DNA of 64,000 bases. Origin: Cotesia glomerata (taxonomy: Eukaryota > Arthropoda > Insecta > Hymenoptera > Braconidae). The stretch lies in NCBI RefSeq assembly GCF_020080835.1, contig NC_058159.1:13269101-13333100 (forward strand), written 5' to 3'. Below, in pieces: positions 61,312-64,000 of the stretch (the stretch's first letter is position 1; each line of letters starts with the position of its first letter). The notes under the pieces are model-generated. The model worked only from the letters and a program-made list of their open reading frames with translations, had not been told where the DNA came from and searched no databases. A program made the position numbers and the translations under genes.

Positions 61312-64000
<2,689 letters not shown>

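Overview
This window looks like insect DNA, most likely from a hymenopteran; that is an inference. The reasons are an AT-rich background, a BEL/Pao LTR element, R1-clade non-LTR elements sitting in (CA)n tracts, Helitron and tRNA-headed SINE sequence, and many small inverted-repeat elements. Two 100-base N runs (22884-22983, 28255-28354) show it is an assembled scaffold. I found no host protein-coding gene and no intact cellular RNA gene. Nearly everything recognisable is transposable element sequence, much of it nested.

Layout. 136-5717: BEL/Pao element on the minus strand with both LTRs, a 5-bp target duplication and an open protease-RT-RNase H-integrase frame, but almost no gag. 7817-12580: decayed Helitron (HUH Rep plus Pif1-type helicase). 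12681-18920: inverted-repeat-bounded segment set in (TA)n and filled with about 606-bp satellite monomers, one of which carries a 1.7-kb DNA transposon. 19596-22083: MITEs and SINEs, one SINE with a 20-bp target duplication. 22370-23110: inverted repeat around an assembly gap. 23190-28254: decayed LINE on the minus strand, split by a 1.3-kb DNA transposon and a 1.1-kb solo LTR. 30456-31706 and 54144-55879: two TTAA-flanked transposons with remnants of one transposase family.

33083-42690, 46898-48592, 52442-53438 and 53921-56464 are copies of one repeat family with GAGCTC-rich left parts and an internal (CA)n tract. Two R1-clade elements (Waldo/Mino-like) sit in that tract, at 37301-42405 and 56465-61315; a third, 5'-truncated copy (61414-64000) lies head-to-tail behind the second. 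46680-50625 is a nested composite: long terminal inverted repeats enclose a copy of the CA repeat (itself cut by a solo LTR), a palindrome-rich element carrying 5S rRNA-like sequence, and a small MITE.

The best candidate for something undescribed is a set of elements whose ends start with CCCTG, CCCTA or CCCGG and whose target duplications are 2 bp of differing sequence (GT, CT, GT, CA, TA). For two of them the empty site can be read from flanking sequence inside this window. Also striking are a one-sided excess of GCG over CGC through the whole BEL element, and the repeated use of one CA-containing repeat as the landing site for R1-clade retrotransposons.
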